Shown here: in pieces, positions 1 to 11,926 of the stretch
Layout: every line of letters starts with the position of its first letter
Numbering within the stretch: the stretch's first letter is position 1
Origin: Orobanche coerulescens
Lineage: Eukaryota; Streptophyta; Magnoliopsida; Lamiales; Orobanchaceae
NCBI GenBank assembly: GCA_033398695.1
Contig: CM065815.1
Span: 5,822,501-5,886,500 of the forward strand
DNA: 64,000 nt
Direction of reading: 5' to 3'
Notes under the pieces: generated by a model
What the model was told of the DNA's origin: nothing
The model's database searches: none
Seen by the model: the letters and a program-made list of their open reading frames with translations, nothing else
Program-made: the position numbers and the translations under genes

Positions 1-267
1 TTTCAATTTTACATTATTCCAGATTTTGATTGGTGCTATTTTTCTAATTCCAGTGATTCCAGATTTTTGTTGCTATTTTTTGCTTTCTTTCTGGTAGAGG
101 TAAATAGCAGTTGATGATTTCATCTTGTTTTGATTTCTGGTAGAGATAAATATCAGTTACGATGGGAGTGTTTGTTATGATGTATATTTAGTTTTTTTTT
201 CATTTCTTCGAGGGATTCCGTGGCTGCTTGTTGGTAGTTGTTTTGATAATTTCATCTTGTTTTAGGT

Positions 268-1168
268 ATGGAACAAATTGGGAAAACACAACCAAATAAA
301 CGAACTAGGATAAGTTGGAGGGACCCCAATGTTATGAAGACCTTTTTGGAAAGTTGTATTCTTGAGGTTTCATTGAATGGGAAAGAAGGTAGTGCATTAA
401 AGCCAAATTCATGGATCAAAGTTGTTGAAACCCTCAAAGCAACTCATAATTTTATCGTTGACAAGAAGCAGATGCGTAATAAATTTGATTATCTAAAGGG
501 AAAATATGGAGCATGGTTGAAATTAAACAACAAAACTGGCAATTTGTATGTTAACACCTCAAGAATGGGAATTGGAGAGTGAGGTATATTCATAATTGGC
601 AATTTATTTTCAGTTTTTATTTAATTTGTATATTGATAACTTTATTTTTTTAACACAGTCCAATAAATATGTTGAATATTTGAGGACGTCAAGTCTACTA
701 TACCCTGAGTTGTGTGCACAACTATTTGAGGGTGGTGTGTGCACGGGTATTGGAGGCTATGGACCGACATCAAAAGACCCTATGCCAACCGTTGAGCCTC
801 TCGCGTTCACAGCTTTCGAAGACCCTATATCAAGTGAACAAGCTCCCATATCGTCAACACTTAGTTCCTCTCGTACTCAGGTTGACAAGAAAAAAAGAAA
901 GGCTAGAGAAGTAACCTCGGATTTAGATGAGAAACTTATGATTTTTCTAGATAATATGGCATTAAAACACGAGAAACCCGATCCTTTCTCGTATGAAGCA
1001 TGCATGAAAAAATTGAACGACCTTGAATGGGGAAAAGAAGATCCATTGTTTCGCATTGCTTTTTCTTTTCTTACGGATAGCCGGAATAGAGAAGCATGGA
1101 TTGGAATACCGTCAGAGTTTGCTAAGGATTGGGTAAAAATGGTTGGAGCAAAACAAGGATACCACTAG
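268..1168 (+). pseudogene. Harbinger ORF1, Myb/SANT-like DNA-binding protein, frameshifted
   Basis: The first exon (268-582) encodes a Myb/SANT-like domain with conserved tryptophans, starting after an ISWRDPNVMKTFLE-type segment. The second (from about 660 to 1168) carries the family's NKYVEYLRT...LYPELCAQLFEG stretch and an acidic, Ser/Thr-rich linker. The join is probably GAG|GTATAT to ACACAG|TCC. Just before the donor, the family's EWELESE reading is in a different frame from the upstream part, so one or two bases have been gained or lost near 565. In such elements this protein binds the termini and helps bring the transposase to the nucleus. The open 596-658 extension is intron and not coding. 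I infer a defective gene; the indel could instead reflect a different splice choice. Confidence 0.65.
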
Positions 1169-1457
1169 TTCACTATTTGGTATTTTTTTTACTAGTTTTG
1201 CTGTTTTTGAATGATATTTGGGACTTGTTTTTTGTTGGGACTATTTGGTTCTGTTTTATTGTTGCTGTTTCTATTTGGTAAAGACCAAGTTCTTGTCTTT
1301 TTTTTTTCCATTGTTATGACTATTTTTTGTTGTGACTGTTGCTGTTCTTTTCCATTGGCCCATTGTTATGACTATTTTTTATTGTGACTATCCATTGTTG
1401 TAACTATTTTTTTTTTCAATGTTATGACTGTTGCTGTTGTTTTTATGATAATTTGTG

Positions 1458-2803
1458 ATGTTTTTACGAATAGATATGCCGACTCTCGAGGAAGAAATTC
1501 TTTTTGTAATTCTAATACATATATACTTAAGACGAAGAAGAGTTGCTTCAACAAGACGAGAAATGATACACGATAATACTTCGGCAATGAGTGGATATGC
1601 ATACACCCAAGAGCTACTAAATGGATCCAGTACGCAATGTCAAGATTTGATGCGACTATCTCGTGAAGCATATATACTATTATGCCAACATTTTAGACAA
1701 AACAATTGGGTGAAAGATAGTAAACATGTTAGCGTTGAGGAGAAGATGGCAATGTTTTTAACAATTCTTGGACATAATGAACGTTTTAGAGTAATTAAAC
1801 GTAGATTTCAACATTATACAAGAACTGTTCATGTTTATTTTCATGAAGTTCAGCAAGGAATGATGGAATTCGCAAGAGAAATTATAGTGCCAACAAATTC
1901 AGAGGCAACTTCGAACATGTCAAATCATCATAGATGCTTGAGAGAAAAATTTCTGGTATGTTTTACAGTTGTGATTTGGTAAAAATTCTTGATATTAATA
2001 AGGTACTTTATTTATTTATTTTTTGTTAATCAAGGGGGCAATAGGCGCACTAGACGGTACTCTTATACATGCAGTTATGCCGACTAGTCATCAGACTGCT
2101 TATAGGGGAAGAGGTGGTAGTCGATGCTTTCAAAACGTTCTGGAAATTTGTGATTTCAATATGATATTCACTTTTGTTTGGGCTGGATGGGAAGGTATAG
2201 CACATGATTCCAGAGTACTTAGGGAAGTTGGTTTTAACCCAAATTCTAGCTTTCCCTTTCCACCGCAAGGTATACATCATTCTCAAATTATAGTTTTGTT
2301 TTTTTATTTGTATATTATACATTTGATGTTTTTTAAATTTCAGACAAATATTATCTTTGGATGCTGCATATGCCAATTCCCGTGGATTTTTGGCTCTGTA
2401 TCGTAACACGAGGTATTGGTTAGCAGATTTTCGACGCCGACGTGCTTTGACAAAAGAAGAATTGTTCAATCATGCACATGCACAGCTTAGGAATGTTATT
2501 AAACGTGCTTATGGTGTCTTGAAATTAAGATTTCCAATTCTGAAGCAGATGGCTCCTTTTTCATTTACAATACAAAGAAATGTGGTCATTGCTTGCTTTG
2601 CGATACATAATTTTATCAGGAAATGCAATGTTCAGGACCAGTTGTTTCTGGAGTGCAATGAGGATACTATATTTAACAATGAAGAAGAAGGTGAACGAAG
2701 TGGAGAAGAAGGACTGGACATAACGCAATGGGGTGCTAATAGCACACAATACATGGCTAATTTGCGTGATGAAATTGCAAATAATTTGCTTTCTAATGCT
2801 TAA
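1458..2803 (+). pseudogene. PIF/Harbinger transposase (DDE_Tnp4), inactivated
   Basis: Exon 1 (1458 to about 1960) holds the N-terminal region (LSREAYILLCQHFRQ). The next exon (about 2036-2270) carries the first catalytic Asp (GALDGTLI) and the second (GIAHDSRVL). The last exon (2344-2803) has DAAYANSRGFLALYRNTRYW and the RNVI-RAYGVLK block. Two faults are visible. Between KYYL and DAAY one base is missing, so the upstream reading leaves frame near 2356. The third catalytic residue, Glu in the family's RNVIER motif, is Lys here (codon AAA at about 2500). The C-terminus is acidic and ends at TAA 2801-2803. Loss of the third carboxylate should abolish strand cleavage. The family call is secure. 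Confidence 0.8.
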
Positions 2804-3431
2804 TTTTAAGAATTGTGTTCAAAAAAAGATGTCGAAGTATTTTATTTATAAGTACTTATTAATGTTGTTTTTGATGATCTCAATAAAGTTTTGACATTAT
2901 GTTGATGTTTAAGTAGTTTATGTCATTCAAAAATACTATTCAACTTAAAAAATAAAGAACAATTTATTAAGCATCACTTATTTCATAATGAGGGATAAAA
3001 TGGTTATTTCTGTCATTCAGATAGTTCATTCAGACAAGAAAGAAACAACAACATATTTTTTCCAATCAGAAAGATTAATCCACTCAGACAGCTTAACACA
3101 TTCAGATATTAATGGAAAAAAAGTAAACAGGCACTAAGTTAACTAAACGAAAATGAGCAAACTAATAAGATTCACCAAACAGATAAAAAATTCTCTTTTT
3201 TTTTTTTTCAAAATCTGAACATGCATCCCACAAGCAACAAAAAATGGGTAAAACTTAAAATAAAGACCACTCAAGAAATGAAGTCACAAACACACCACGA
3301 CATATCTAGCTTCATCGAGCAACCGCATTGTTCGTTCACGACAGGGGATCATGTCTCGCCGCGGGCTAGATCACAAATTAACGGCTATGTACATAATAAG
3401 ATTGCCAATTTTTTCACCGTAACTAATATTA

Positions 3432-3652
3432 AAAGGATTCTAGTGTTCATGATTGTTTCTAACCTTGTAATAAAAGAATCGAAAAAAAAAGTTAAAAATG
3501 CTCCAATTTGATTGATCAACTTTGGGTTGATAGTAATAAATGAGGAGCTATTATGATAGTCCGAGGAAAAAAAAAATGAGAAATGAGAAGAGAGGTATCC
3601 AAAATAAGATTTTTTTTTCTAATTGGACGTTTATGAAATAAAACATGATGTA
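3432..3652. repeat. Dispersed segment, copy 1 (second copy at 15676-15857)
   Basis: From AAAAGGATTCTAGTGTTCAT to ACATGATGTA this stretch matches 15676-15857 closely, apart from about 42 extra bases here. It is non-coding. The large LTR element at 3658 is inserted exactly at its right edge. Bases 3135-3431 to its left are AT-rich with no gene that I can support. Confidence 0.75.
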
Positions 3653-3657
3653 ACATT
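3653..3657. repeat. Target-site duplication ACATT, left copy
   Basis: ACATT at 3653-3657 is repeated at 11860-11864, directly flanking the outer ends of the two LTRs. This 5-bp duplication is the size made by Ty3/gypsy integrases and proves that the intervening 8.2 kb inserted as one unit. Confidence 0.9.
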
Positions 3658-5666
3658 TGTAATACCCGTAATTTTGATTCCCGGTAATTTTCTATTTTTG
3701 GCGGAAGTCCGTTTTGACAACTCGCTTGGGACCGTTTCGTCACCCTGAGAATGATTAATTATTGCATTACGTTTTCATTTCGAGTCGTTGATGTCGTCCG
3801 CGAACTTTTCGTCGTGTTCGTTCCGTACATTTTCGGAAATCGAGTCGTCGAGCCCTGGTGGTCGGGCACTGGCCGGACGGTTGCGGGTTCTGGCCGGACG
3901 ATGGCGGGCAGCCGAGCGAGCACGGCAGAACCGCATAGCGCACGCCACGGCCGGGCAGCTGCGCTTCTAGCTTCAGCGATGTAGCGCCGTGCCGAGTCGG
4001 CCAGACGCTATCGGGCCCGAGCAGAGGTATTACGAGGTTACGGACTCGGGTAGGATCGGCGAGTAGCGCATCGCTGCTGCCGTCGTTGCCGGCCGTGAGG
4101 GTAGCGCCGTCGGCCGACTAGCGTACGTTACCGGGATGAGCTTGCTAGTCCAGAGGCTACTGGAAAGGTCGGCTAGCGCGCGCAGGCTTCCGGCCGTAGC
4201 GCACACTAGCGGGAGTCGGGCGGACGAGTCATGGTCGGCAGAATTGGTCGGTGGTGCCGGGTCATGCGGGCCATGGCCGAGAGTGCTGGGCCGATACTGG
4301 CCGATAGCGCACGCTAGTCCAGGAAGGCTAGCGCACGCTAGTTCCGGCCCAGTATATAAATGACAGAGCAGCCACTTTTTCATTCATTTTTCATTTCCTT
4401 TCTCGCCGGTCCGCGGCTAGATCTTTGGAGGAGATGAAGCCATGTTGTTAAACAATAAATCCATGAAGTTTATGAGTTTATATCACTGATCAATCATCCT
4501 ATAACGTCCTTCGATCCAGCGAATCAAGGTTAGATCTCTAGAACCCTACCTTTGGGGAGATTTGGGGATTTTCGCGGTTTTGTCCGATTCATTCGGTTTT
4601 GCTGAGTAATTCATGATGAATATGATTAATCTTGTTGGTACTCTTAGTTTCCCTACGGATTCATGGTATATTTCGTGATTTTTACGAAATCGAGAGGGTT
4701 TGGTTGTGGTCCGCCCTCGTTGTCGTTTTTATACGAATATACATGAATCGTAAGCGGGTTTCCGGGCGTATTCCAATTCCGTATTCGTTTAGAATCTGTT
4801 GTGATTGTATTCTTCGAATCGTTAGGTTCGGTTTCGATGGTTCCTAGCATTCGTCGGTGACTTTCCATTCCGTTCGTTGCGTCGTCGATTATTCAAGGCA
4901 AGTATACATTTATGATTGTACGTTCTCGACTCTGAAAGTAAGAGGTATTGATGGTATGATATGAACGAACCATTTTTACGGCATTCATAGATATATTGAT
5001 GGCATATTATGAACGAACCGTTTTTACGGCATTCATATATGTATTGTTGGCATGTAATGAACGAACCGTTTTGACGGTATTCCTACATGTAACGGCGTAT
5101 GATATGAACAAACCGTTTCTACGGCATTCACATACGTCATGAGATTTTAGTTATTCCGGAATACTAGTCTTGAATTGATGAATTGACGGATTACATTTAC
5201 TTTATTGTCGAGGAGTATTGTGTTTCATATTGTTATACTTGCACTAGCTATTCGACGGCTAACCCTTTTATGGGGGAAATACGTTTCATGTATTTCAGGT
5301 TCCAGGAGAGCGGACGGCGTAGTGCAGGTCGGCATGAAGATGATGGGCAAGTGTGATACCGTGTCTTGTCTCGGTTATTTTCTTGGATTCCTCCATTCGG
5401 TGTTGTTGTCTTGGAATGGATTTTTAAATACTCGAGTATTGTATTTCGATTTCCTTGATGTTCGGCTGTGTTGCCGAGGTATTGATTTGTGCGGTGATGT
5501 ATATGGTTTCATTGGTTATGGTTTTGAATACCATTTGTATCGTCTTTCTTTCCATTGTATGTAGACCTTCTCGGTCAAGTTTATAGCTCCGCGTATGTTT
5601 AGCCTTGTGGGTTCCACGGCGGGGCTCACGTATTTGTAATATACCCGAATAACTTGGGGTGTTACG
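3658..5666 (+). repeat. Left LTR of the 8.2-kb element
   Basis: The LTR starts TGTAATACCCG and ends TGTTACG (expected TGTTACA). A GC-rich block (about 3850-4345) with TAGCGCACGCTA-type motifs lies just upstream of a TATA box at 4353, followed by T-rich leader and a region with four GAACGAACCGTTTTTACGG-type repeats (about 4960-5140). Short open frames such as 4632-4847 recur in the right LTR and show no protein family; I treat them as chance. Confidence 0.9.
4303..4360 (+). promoter_or_regulatory. LTR core promoter: two TAGCGCACGCTA motifs and TATA box
   Basis: Two TAGCGCACGCTA motifs (about 4303-4314 and 4329-4340) sit 15-50 bp before TATATAAA (4353-4360). The same block is at about 10491-10546 in the right LTR. 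This marks the U3/R boundary at roughly 4385. The motifs have the outer symmetry TAGCG/CGCTA and could bind a dimeric factor, which is inference. Confidence 0.65.
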
Positions 5667-6239
5667 AATATGGTATCGAGCTTAGGTTTATGGATACCTA
5701 GGTGCCGGTCTTTGGGTCGATTGAGTCGTCATTTGCCACAGTATCACTACTCTGTCATCATCACGGTCGACGGTACTTGTAAGTCCTCTCACTCTTCTTG
5801 TATTTTCTTGACCGTTTCGTTTTTAGCTTGGTATTCTTTGGAATTGGTCACTTCGAGAAGGTGCGATTTGGATTATACTTCCGCACGTGTGTGCCCTTTA
5901 GAATGTTGGATGTAAGGAGAAGAAGTCGTGACTGTGGTTACGGACGTGAACCCTTCCTTGAGATTTTGTCAAATTGCTAATTTCGATATTAGCGTGTATC
6001 GGTATTGTGTTGAGACTTTGTTTGGGAGTCGCATGCTAGTACCACGGGAGATCATCGACTTCACAGACCTGTAAGTATGTTGTTTGGATTATTCGATAAT
6101 TCTTGGTTATCTTGGTGATTTTGGATTTATATGTTGGATAATTGTGCTTGAGGATGATGTGAACGTATGACAATGTTGCTGAATGAGTATATGTATTCAT
6201 TGTGCCGTATGACCATTTGGTATGTCGAGATGTTGGTAG

Positions 6240-7579
6240 AGAATAGCGGAAATGGCTAAGTACAGCTACGTTAGCGCACGCTACAAGGTATACCTAGCGC
6301 GCGCTAAGATATATACTTAGCGTACGCTACGGTGCATACTTAGCGCACGCTAAGAGATTCGGTTACGTACGCTAAGGAGGACCCCTAACGTACGTAACGA
6401 CTTGCTGGGTTAGTTTCGGAAGGTGGCCGACAGGTAGGCCCAGGTTGATTTTTATATTCAGTTAGCGCACGCTAACGCATGTTGGTTAGCGCACGCTAAC
6501 ACCAGATCGCCATTAATGGAATCTTAGCTTTCGGCGGGTGGACCCGGCCATGTTCGACGCGTGTCTAGATAAGGTCAACGAGTGCTTGTCATGTAGAGCT
6601 AGCGCACGCTAAAACCGTATGATTAGCGCACGCTAATTCTATATTGGTTAAAGGAATCCCGATAATCGCGGATGCTTTCGGCATGTGGGGGCACGATACT
6701 GTAGCAAGTCAACGACGATTAGCGCACGTTAAGGTCGAAGAATAGCGCACGCTACTGAGCATTTCACTGTATCAAGTCAACGCCTGTTAGCGTACGCTAA
6801 TGCATGAGCATTACGCACGTTAGATGAATTTCGAAGCAATGTAGTAGCTTTTGGACTGCCCGATAGTGCACGCTATCAAGGAAGGATAGCGCACGCTAGT
6901 CATGTAGCGCACGCTAAATATAAGGTCTAGCGCGCGCTAGTGATGTGTCTTATAGAGAGGATAGACGAGTGCTGAGAGGCATTTTGTCCATTCTCCTTCC
7001 TTCAGTCAATAGAGAGAACCTTGGGAAGTACTTGAAGTTCCTAAACATTGAGAGATGATTCTCTCAAACAAGATTAAGATGGAGAGCTCGGATTTAAGCA
7101 TTGTTCTTGAAGTTTTTGATGATTCTTGGAATGGAGTTCAAGTTATTCTTCTTCGTGGTTCGTCCATACATGGTAGTCCTCGTATCACTTTGATAGTGGT
7201 TCATTTTTTTTAAGGATTACTACTTGGGAGGGAGTATGTTGGGAATCGTGTATTTTGATGTTCGTCTTATTTCAATGAAAATGCATAAATTGGACTGTAC
7301 TTTTATCCGCTGCGTGAGTATTTTGAAAGGGCTTTTGGGTATTTTGCCAACTGGATTTTATTTTGTAAAACTGATTCCCTAAATTGAGTTTTTGGCATTT
7401 TGGCCTTGATCGTTTTGACGGTATTTGGAAAATGATTTTCTTTAGTATTTGGAAAACATTACCGTCATCGGTCTTTTTGGAATTTTTGAAATGATGTAGA
7501 AAATTGTGCTTAGCCTGGTAAATCCTTGTGAGAAGGGTTTACGGCGTGTAATATTCCCAGGAGGATCTGGGGTGTTACA
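6240..7579 (+). repeat. Probable 5'-truncated LTR of a related family, nested inside
   Basis: The right end GGGGTGTTACA at about 7579 is followed by ATTATGGTATCATG, as at a chromovirus 5' LTR and primer site. The upstream 1.3 kb has the motif-array-then-leader order of the other LTRs here. No TGTAATACC start was found, so the left border is a guess. It could instead be a duplicated piece of LTR caught by template switching. Confidence 0.4.
6260..6935. repeat. Array of about 19 TAGCGCACGCTA-type motifs
   Basis: Within 680 bp there are about 19 copies or near copies of TTAGCGCACGCTAA, with variants TAGCGCGCGCTA and TAGCGTACGCTA, at irregular spacing of 15-100 bp. The spacers are not repeated, so this is a cluster of sites and not a satellite. 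The same motif stands before the TATA box in the flanking LTRs and in the inverted LTR at 23.5-26.2 kb. Confidence 0.85.
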
Positions 7580-9848
7580 ATTATGGTATCATGTGATAAT
7601 GTTATACGAGATTGATTGGAATTGTAATAAGAGATTTCGGATGTTGATATGATTATTGAGATCTTCTTCATATGATGATAACGGTATTGTTGCGATTCTT
7701 AAGGTTGTATGAATGGCATGATGAAGAAAATGGTAACACGGAGATATATACCTCGGATATGTTGTCCTGAACGGGATTTCGGATATTTCGTGCTCTTGAA
7801 GAACTCTTGAATTATACGAGGTGATGAAATTTTTTTTTAAGAAGTGTTGATGTTTTGAAAATGAATATGGAAATATTCATATCTAGAGCTAAACTATGTG
7901 TTTGAAATAATATTCGTATAGGAATATGAATGTGATTATGAGTTTGATGAGACTATTATTCATCTCCGAATTTGGAAGCCCATACGTATGGAGCAAACGT
8001 TCAAGTCGAATGATTGGACTATTTGATAACCTTTTTAATAGGATTATCTATTGCTTTGAACCAGTCGGATGATTCGAATTGATGACGGTCATAAGTAAAT
8101 TTTAACGATGGATTTACGAGAAGGGAACCTTATCAATTCATATTTAAGAATTGAGTTTGGAACATTTAGACCCTTATTATTGGTCCTCATTTGTTGCTGA
8201 TATGATCATCATATTTCGACTCGTATTGTGGACAGGATGTGTAAGTGTCTGAGTTGGATTGTTCAGACTGTGATTAGTCGAGATATGGCGAAACGATTGA
8301 GTTTGTGGTTTGGTGGTATTGATATTGGTCGTCGTCGAACCGGTTGATTATTAATCCTTCGTTTTACAATAAGATATGATGTTTAATCATAAATTATGAC
8401 TGTTGTGTTGCGGTTAAGGTTGAAGGGTTCGTAGATTAACTTGGTCGAGACTGAGGAAATTCGTAAGACGAAATCAACTGAATTGGTAACAGTTCGTTGT
8501 ATTGATATCGAGGCAAGTTTTATACTCGTACTAATCAATGAGACTAATGTTATCGTGTAGGCGTACGAATGTGTGTATCATTTCGAGACTTGGCCTCCTT
8601 ATGATTGTATTGATATCAGGGGATTGTTAAATACTACACCCGTCGACAAATTATGCCAAATGTTATTGTTGTTCGTAAACGGCCGATTGAAGGCATTGAT
8701 GTATTCGAATTTCATTTTCATTATCGGTAACTGATTTAAATGTGCCGAGACATCCATTGTACCGTTGTTATCGAGTTGCCGTTCTAAGGTAACCGAAGTA
8801 TTGAATTGGGACTGTCGAAGATAGTTCCCATCCGTTGAGTCGTTATCGATTGGTCGTTCGAAGACAATCGAGATATTGAATGGGGATCGCCAAGAATAGT
8901 GCCCATCTGTGAGTTATTATTGTCGTGTTGGCCAACTCAGGGCAGCACAATATTATTCTGGTGAACTCGATAATTTTGTGATCGTTGAGGGTGGAGGATT
9001 TCCCGAATTGTGGTGTTGTGATTATTGCCGTGTTAATCGGTCCTTAGGGAATTCTGATCCCAGGATGGTTGTTTTGAATATTGTTGGTCGTGTCGATCTT
9101 TCATTATTCGTGTGTCATCGTTCACTTGGTGAGTCGTATGATCCGTAATGGGTATTTTATCCTTTGAGTTTCGTTGTCATGTTGTATCATGGCATATCTG
9201 GAATCATGTCTGCGTACCGATTGGTTATGTGTAGGATTTTTAGCCAGACACTCGATGGTCATGCGTGGATGTTTCCGCATTGGACCGTGCACACGAGACG
9301 TAGTTCTTGAGGCTAATTAGGTACATTGTCACACGTATATTCTGGATTCCGTATACGGGGTGGACATGTGCACGGACACATTTCCGGATCGGGCGTACTG
9401 TGATGTCCCTCTTGAGCTTTATTGTTTGGTCGTTCGTAGTCCATGATGTATTGGATATGCCTGACGATTTGCGACTGGTCGTTCATACGCCGAGGGATAT
9501 GTCCGACAGTCAGGTTTGTTTCTTTGAGATCTGTATTGTGATGATTTACAGCTTCGGACTGTTCGGCTTTCAAGCCATCGTGATACACAGCTTCGGTTGA
9601 GGGGCTTTCAGGCCATTATGATGTATCGGTATTTTCCGTTGGAGCCTTCGGGCATTGTGATCCGTATCTTTTCGGCATTGGTTTGGTTTACCTTCGGGTA
9701 ATGTATTGTTGAGTTCTATATTGATGATTCGCCGTTTGGGCGTAAGTTTTCGGTTCTTGTATATCTCGTTGAGTCTTTCCTGGCAGGATATTTCTTCTCC
9801 CTACTTGTTTTAAGTTTCGGGACGAAACTTCTTTTAAGGAGGGTAGAA

Positions 9849-11859
9849 TGTAATACCCGTAATTTTGATTCCCGGTAATTTTCTATTTTTGGCGGAAGTC
9901 CGTTTTGACAACTCGCTTGGGACCGTTTCGTCACCCTGAGAATGATTAATTATTGCATTACGTTTTCATTTCGAGTCGTTGATGTCGTCCGCGAACTTTT
10001 CGTCGTGTTCGTTCCGTACGTTTTCGGAAATCGAGTCGTCGAGCCCTGGTGGTCGGGCAATGGCCGGACGGTTGCGGGTTCTGGCCGGACGATGGCGGGC
10101 ACTGACCGAGCAGGCACGGCAGGAACCGACATAGCGCACGCTACGGCCGGGACGCTGCGCGCGCTTAGCTTCGGCGATGTAAGCGCCATTGTCAGTCGGC
10201 CAGACGCTATCGCGGGCACAGGTATTCGAGGTTCGGACTCGGGTAGGATCGGCAAGTAGCGCCACGCCGGCCGTTATGTGCCGGCCGTGAGGGTAGCGCC
10301 GCCGTCGGCCGACTAGCGTGCGTTCACGGATGAGCTTTCTAGTCCGAGGCTACCGGCCCAGTCGGCTAACGCGCGAGCTTCGGCCGTAGCGCACGCTAGC
10401 GAGTCGGGCGGACGAGTCATGGTCGCGAGGTGGTCGGTGGTGCCGGGTCATGCGGGCCATGGCCGAGAGTGCTGGGCCGATACTGGCCGATAGCGCACGC
10501 TAGTCCAGGAAGGCTAGCGCACGCTAGTTCCGGCCCAGTATATAAATGACAGAGCAGCCATTTTTTCATTCATTTTTCATTTCCTTTCTCGCCGGTCCGC
10601 GGCTAGATCTTTGGAGGAGATGAAGCCATGTTGTTAAACAATAAATCCATGAAGTTTATGAGTTTATATCACTGATCAATCATCCTATAACGTCCTTCGA
10701 TCCAGCGAATCAAGGTTAGATCTCTAGAACCCTACTTTTGGGGAGATTTGGGGATTTTCGCGGTTTTGTCCGATTCATTCGGTTTTGCTGAGTAATTCAT
10801 GATGAATATGATTAATCTTGTTGGTACTCTTAGTTTCCCTACAGATTCATGGTATATTTCGTGATTTTTACGAAATCGAGAGGGTTTGGTTGTGGTCCGC
10901 CCTCGTTGTCGTTTTTATACGAATATACATGAATCGTAGGCGGGTTTCCGGGCGTATTCCAATTCCGTATTCGTTTAGAATCTGTTGTGATTGTATTCTT
11001 CGAATCGTTAGGTTCGGTTTCGATGGTTCCTAGCATTCGTCGGTGACTTTCCATTCCGTTCGTTGCGTCGTCGATTATTTAAGGCAAGTATACATTTATG
11101 ATTGTACGTTCTCGACTTTGAAAGTAAGAGGTATTGATGGTATGATATGAACGAAACGTTTTTACGGCATTCATAGATATATTGATGGCATATTATGAAC
11201 GAACCGTTTTTACGGCATTCATATATGTATTGTTGGCATGTAATGAACGAACCGTTTTGACGGCATTCCTACATGTAACGGCGTATGATATGAACGAACC
11301 GTTTCTACGGCATTCACATACGTCATGAGATTTTAGTTATTCCGGAATACTAGTCTTGAATTGATGAATTGACGGATTACAGTTACTTTATTGTCGAGGA
11401 GTATTGTGTTTCATATTGTTATACTTGCACTAGCTATTCGACGGCTAACCCCTTTATGGGGGAAATACGTTTCATGTATTTCAGGTTCCAGGAGAGCGGA
11501 CAGGCGGGTACCGGGTCGGCATGAAGATGATGGGCAAGTGTGATACTGTGTCTTGTCTCCGGTTATTTTTCTTGGATTCCTCCATTCAGTGTTGTTGTAC
11601 TGGAATGGATTTTTAAATACTCGAGTATTGTATTTCAGTTTCCTTGATGTTCCGGCCTGTGTTGCCGAGGTATTGATTTGTGCAGTGATGTATATGGTTT
11701 CATTGGTTATGGTTTTGTATACCATTTGTATCGTCTTTCTTTCCATTGTATGTAGACCTTCTCGGTCAAGTTTATAGTTCCGCGTATGTTTAGCCTTGTG
11801 GGTTCCACGGCGGGGCTCACGGCGCTGTAATATACCCTGAATAACTTGGGGGTGTTACA
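9849..11859 (+). repeat. Right LTR of the 8.2-kb element
   Basis: It runs from TGTAATACCCG to GGGTGTTACA, preceded by the purine tract and followed by ACATT (11860-11864). It matches the left LTR almost base for base, except in the GC-rich block (about 10090-10450) where there are many short indels, and near 11500. TATATAAA is at 10539-10546. Confidence 0.9.
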
Positions 11860-11926
11860 ACATTGGCCAGCAGGATTTTAAGGGTTTGTTGGGCATGTTG
11901 ATTGGAAAAAAAGAAGCCCTAATTGA

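Larger units (their letters stand above)
1..3134 (+). mobile_element. PIF/Harbinger DNA transposon, 5' end outside window
   Basis: Two genes in the order usual for plant PIF/Harbinger elements lie on the plus strand: a Myb/SANT-like DNA-binding protein and a DDE transposase. The right end is inferred at about 3134, where the minus strand reads GTGCCTGTTTACTTTTTTTC, a terminal inverted repeat of the type these elements have, followed outside by TAA, the 3-bp target typical of the family. The left terminus is not in the window, so neither the TIR pair nor the duplication can be confirmed. Both genes are broken, so the copy is not autonomous. Bases 1-267 are leader with a repeated TTCTGGTAGAG motif; 1169-1454 is T-rich with degenerate TTGTTATGACTATTTTTT repeats; 2804-3134 is the AT-rich 3' subterminal part. 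Confidence 0.8.
5667..9848 (+). other. Non-coding interior of the 8.2-kb element
   Basis: It begins with the tRNA-Met primer site and ends with the polypurine tract. Between them I find only short unconvincing frames. Landmarks are an array of TAGCGCACGCTA motifs (about 6260-6935) and, near 7579, a second LTR-like terminus GGGGTGTTACA followed by ATTATGGTATCATG, which looks like another primer site. Bases 7580-9836 have no recognisable domain on either strand. Confidence 0.7.
3658..11859 (+). mobile_element. Complete non-autonomous Ty3/gypsy-type LTR element (LARD-like), 8.2 kb
   Basis: Two LTRs of about 2.01 kb (TGTAATACCCG...GGGTGTTACA) enclose a 4.2-kb interior. A primer-binding site for initiator tRNA-Met follows the left LTR (TGGTATCGAGC, 5671-5681). 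A purine tract (AAGGAGGGTAGAA, about 9836-9848) precedes the right LTR, and a 5-bp duplication ACATT flanks the whole. The interior has no recognisable gag, protease, RT or integrase reading, so the element would depend on proteins from a related chromovirus; the ends resemble those of Tekay/Del-type elements elsewhere in this window. It fits the class of large retrotransposon derivatives. The left LTR ends in CG rather than CA, a point change at 5666. Confidence 0.9.

Noticed and set aside
3751..4383. GC-rich frames in the LTR block (3751-3984, 4030-4383)
   Set aside because: They do not survive in the right LTR, where indels break them; they lie in U3.
4632..4847. 71-residue frame, repeated at 10818-11033
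   Set aside because: Identical because it lies in both LTRs. It has no protein family signature and the frame crosses the leader region.
8909..9600. Frames of 79-97 codons inside the 8.2-kb element
   Set aside because: No gag or pol motif on either strand, and no conservation of frame with other elements in the window.
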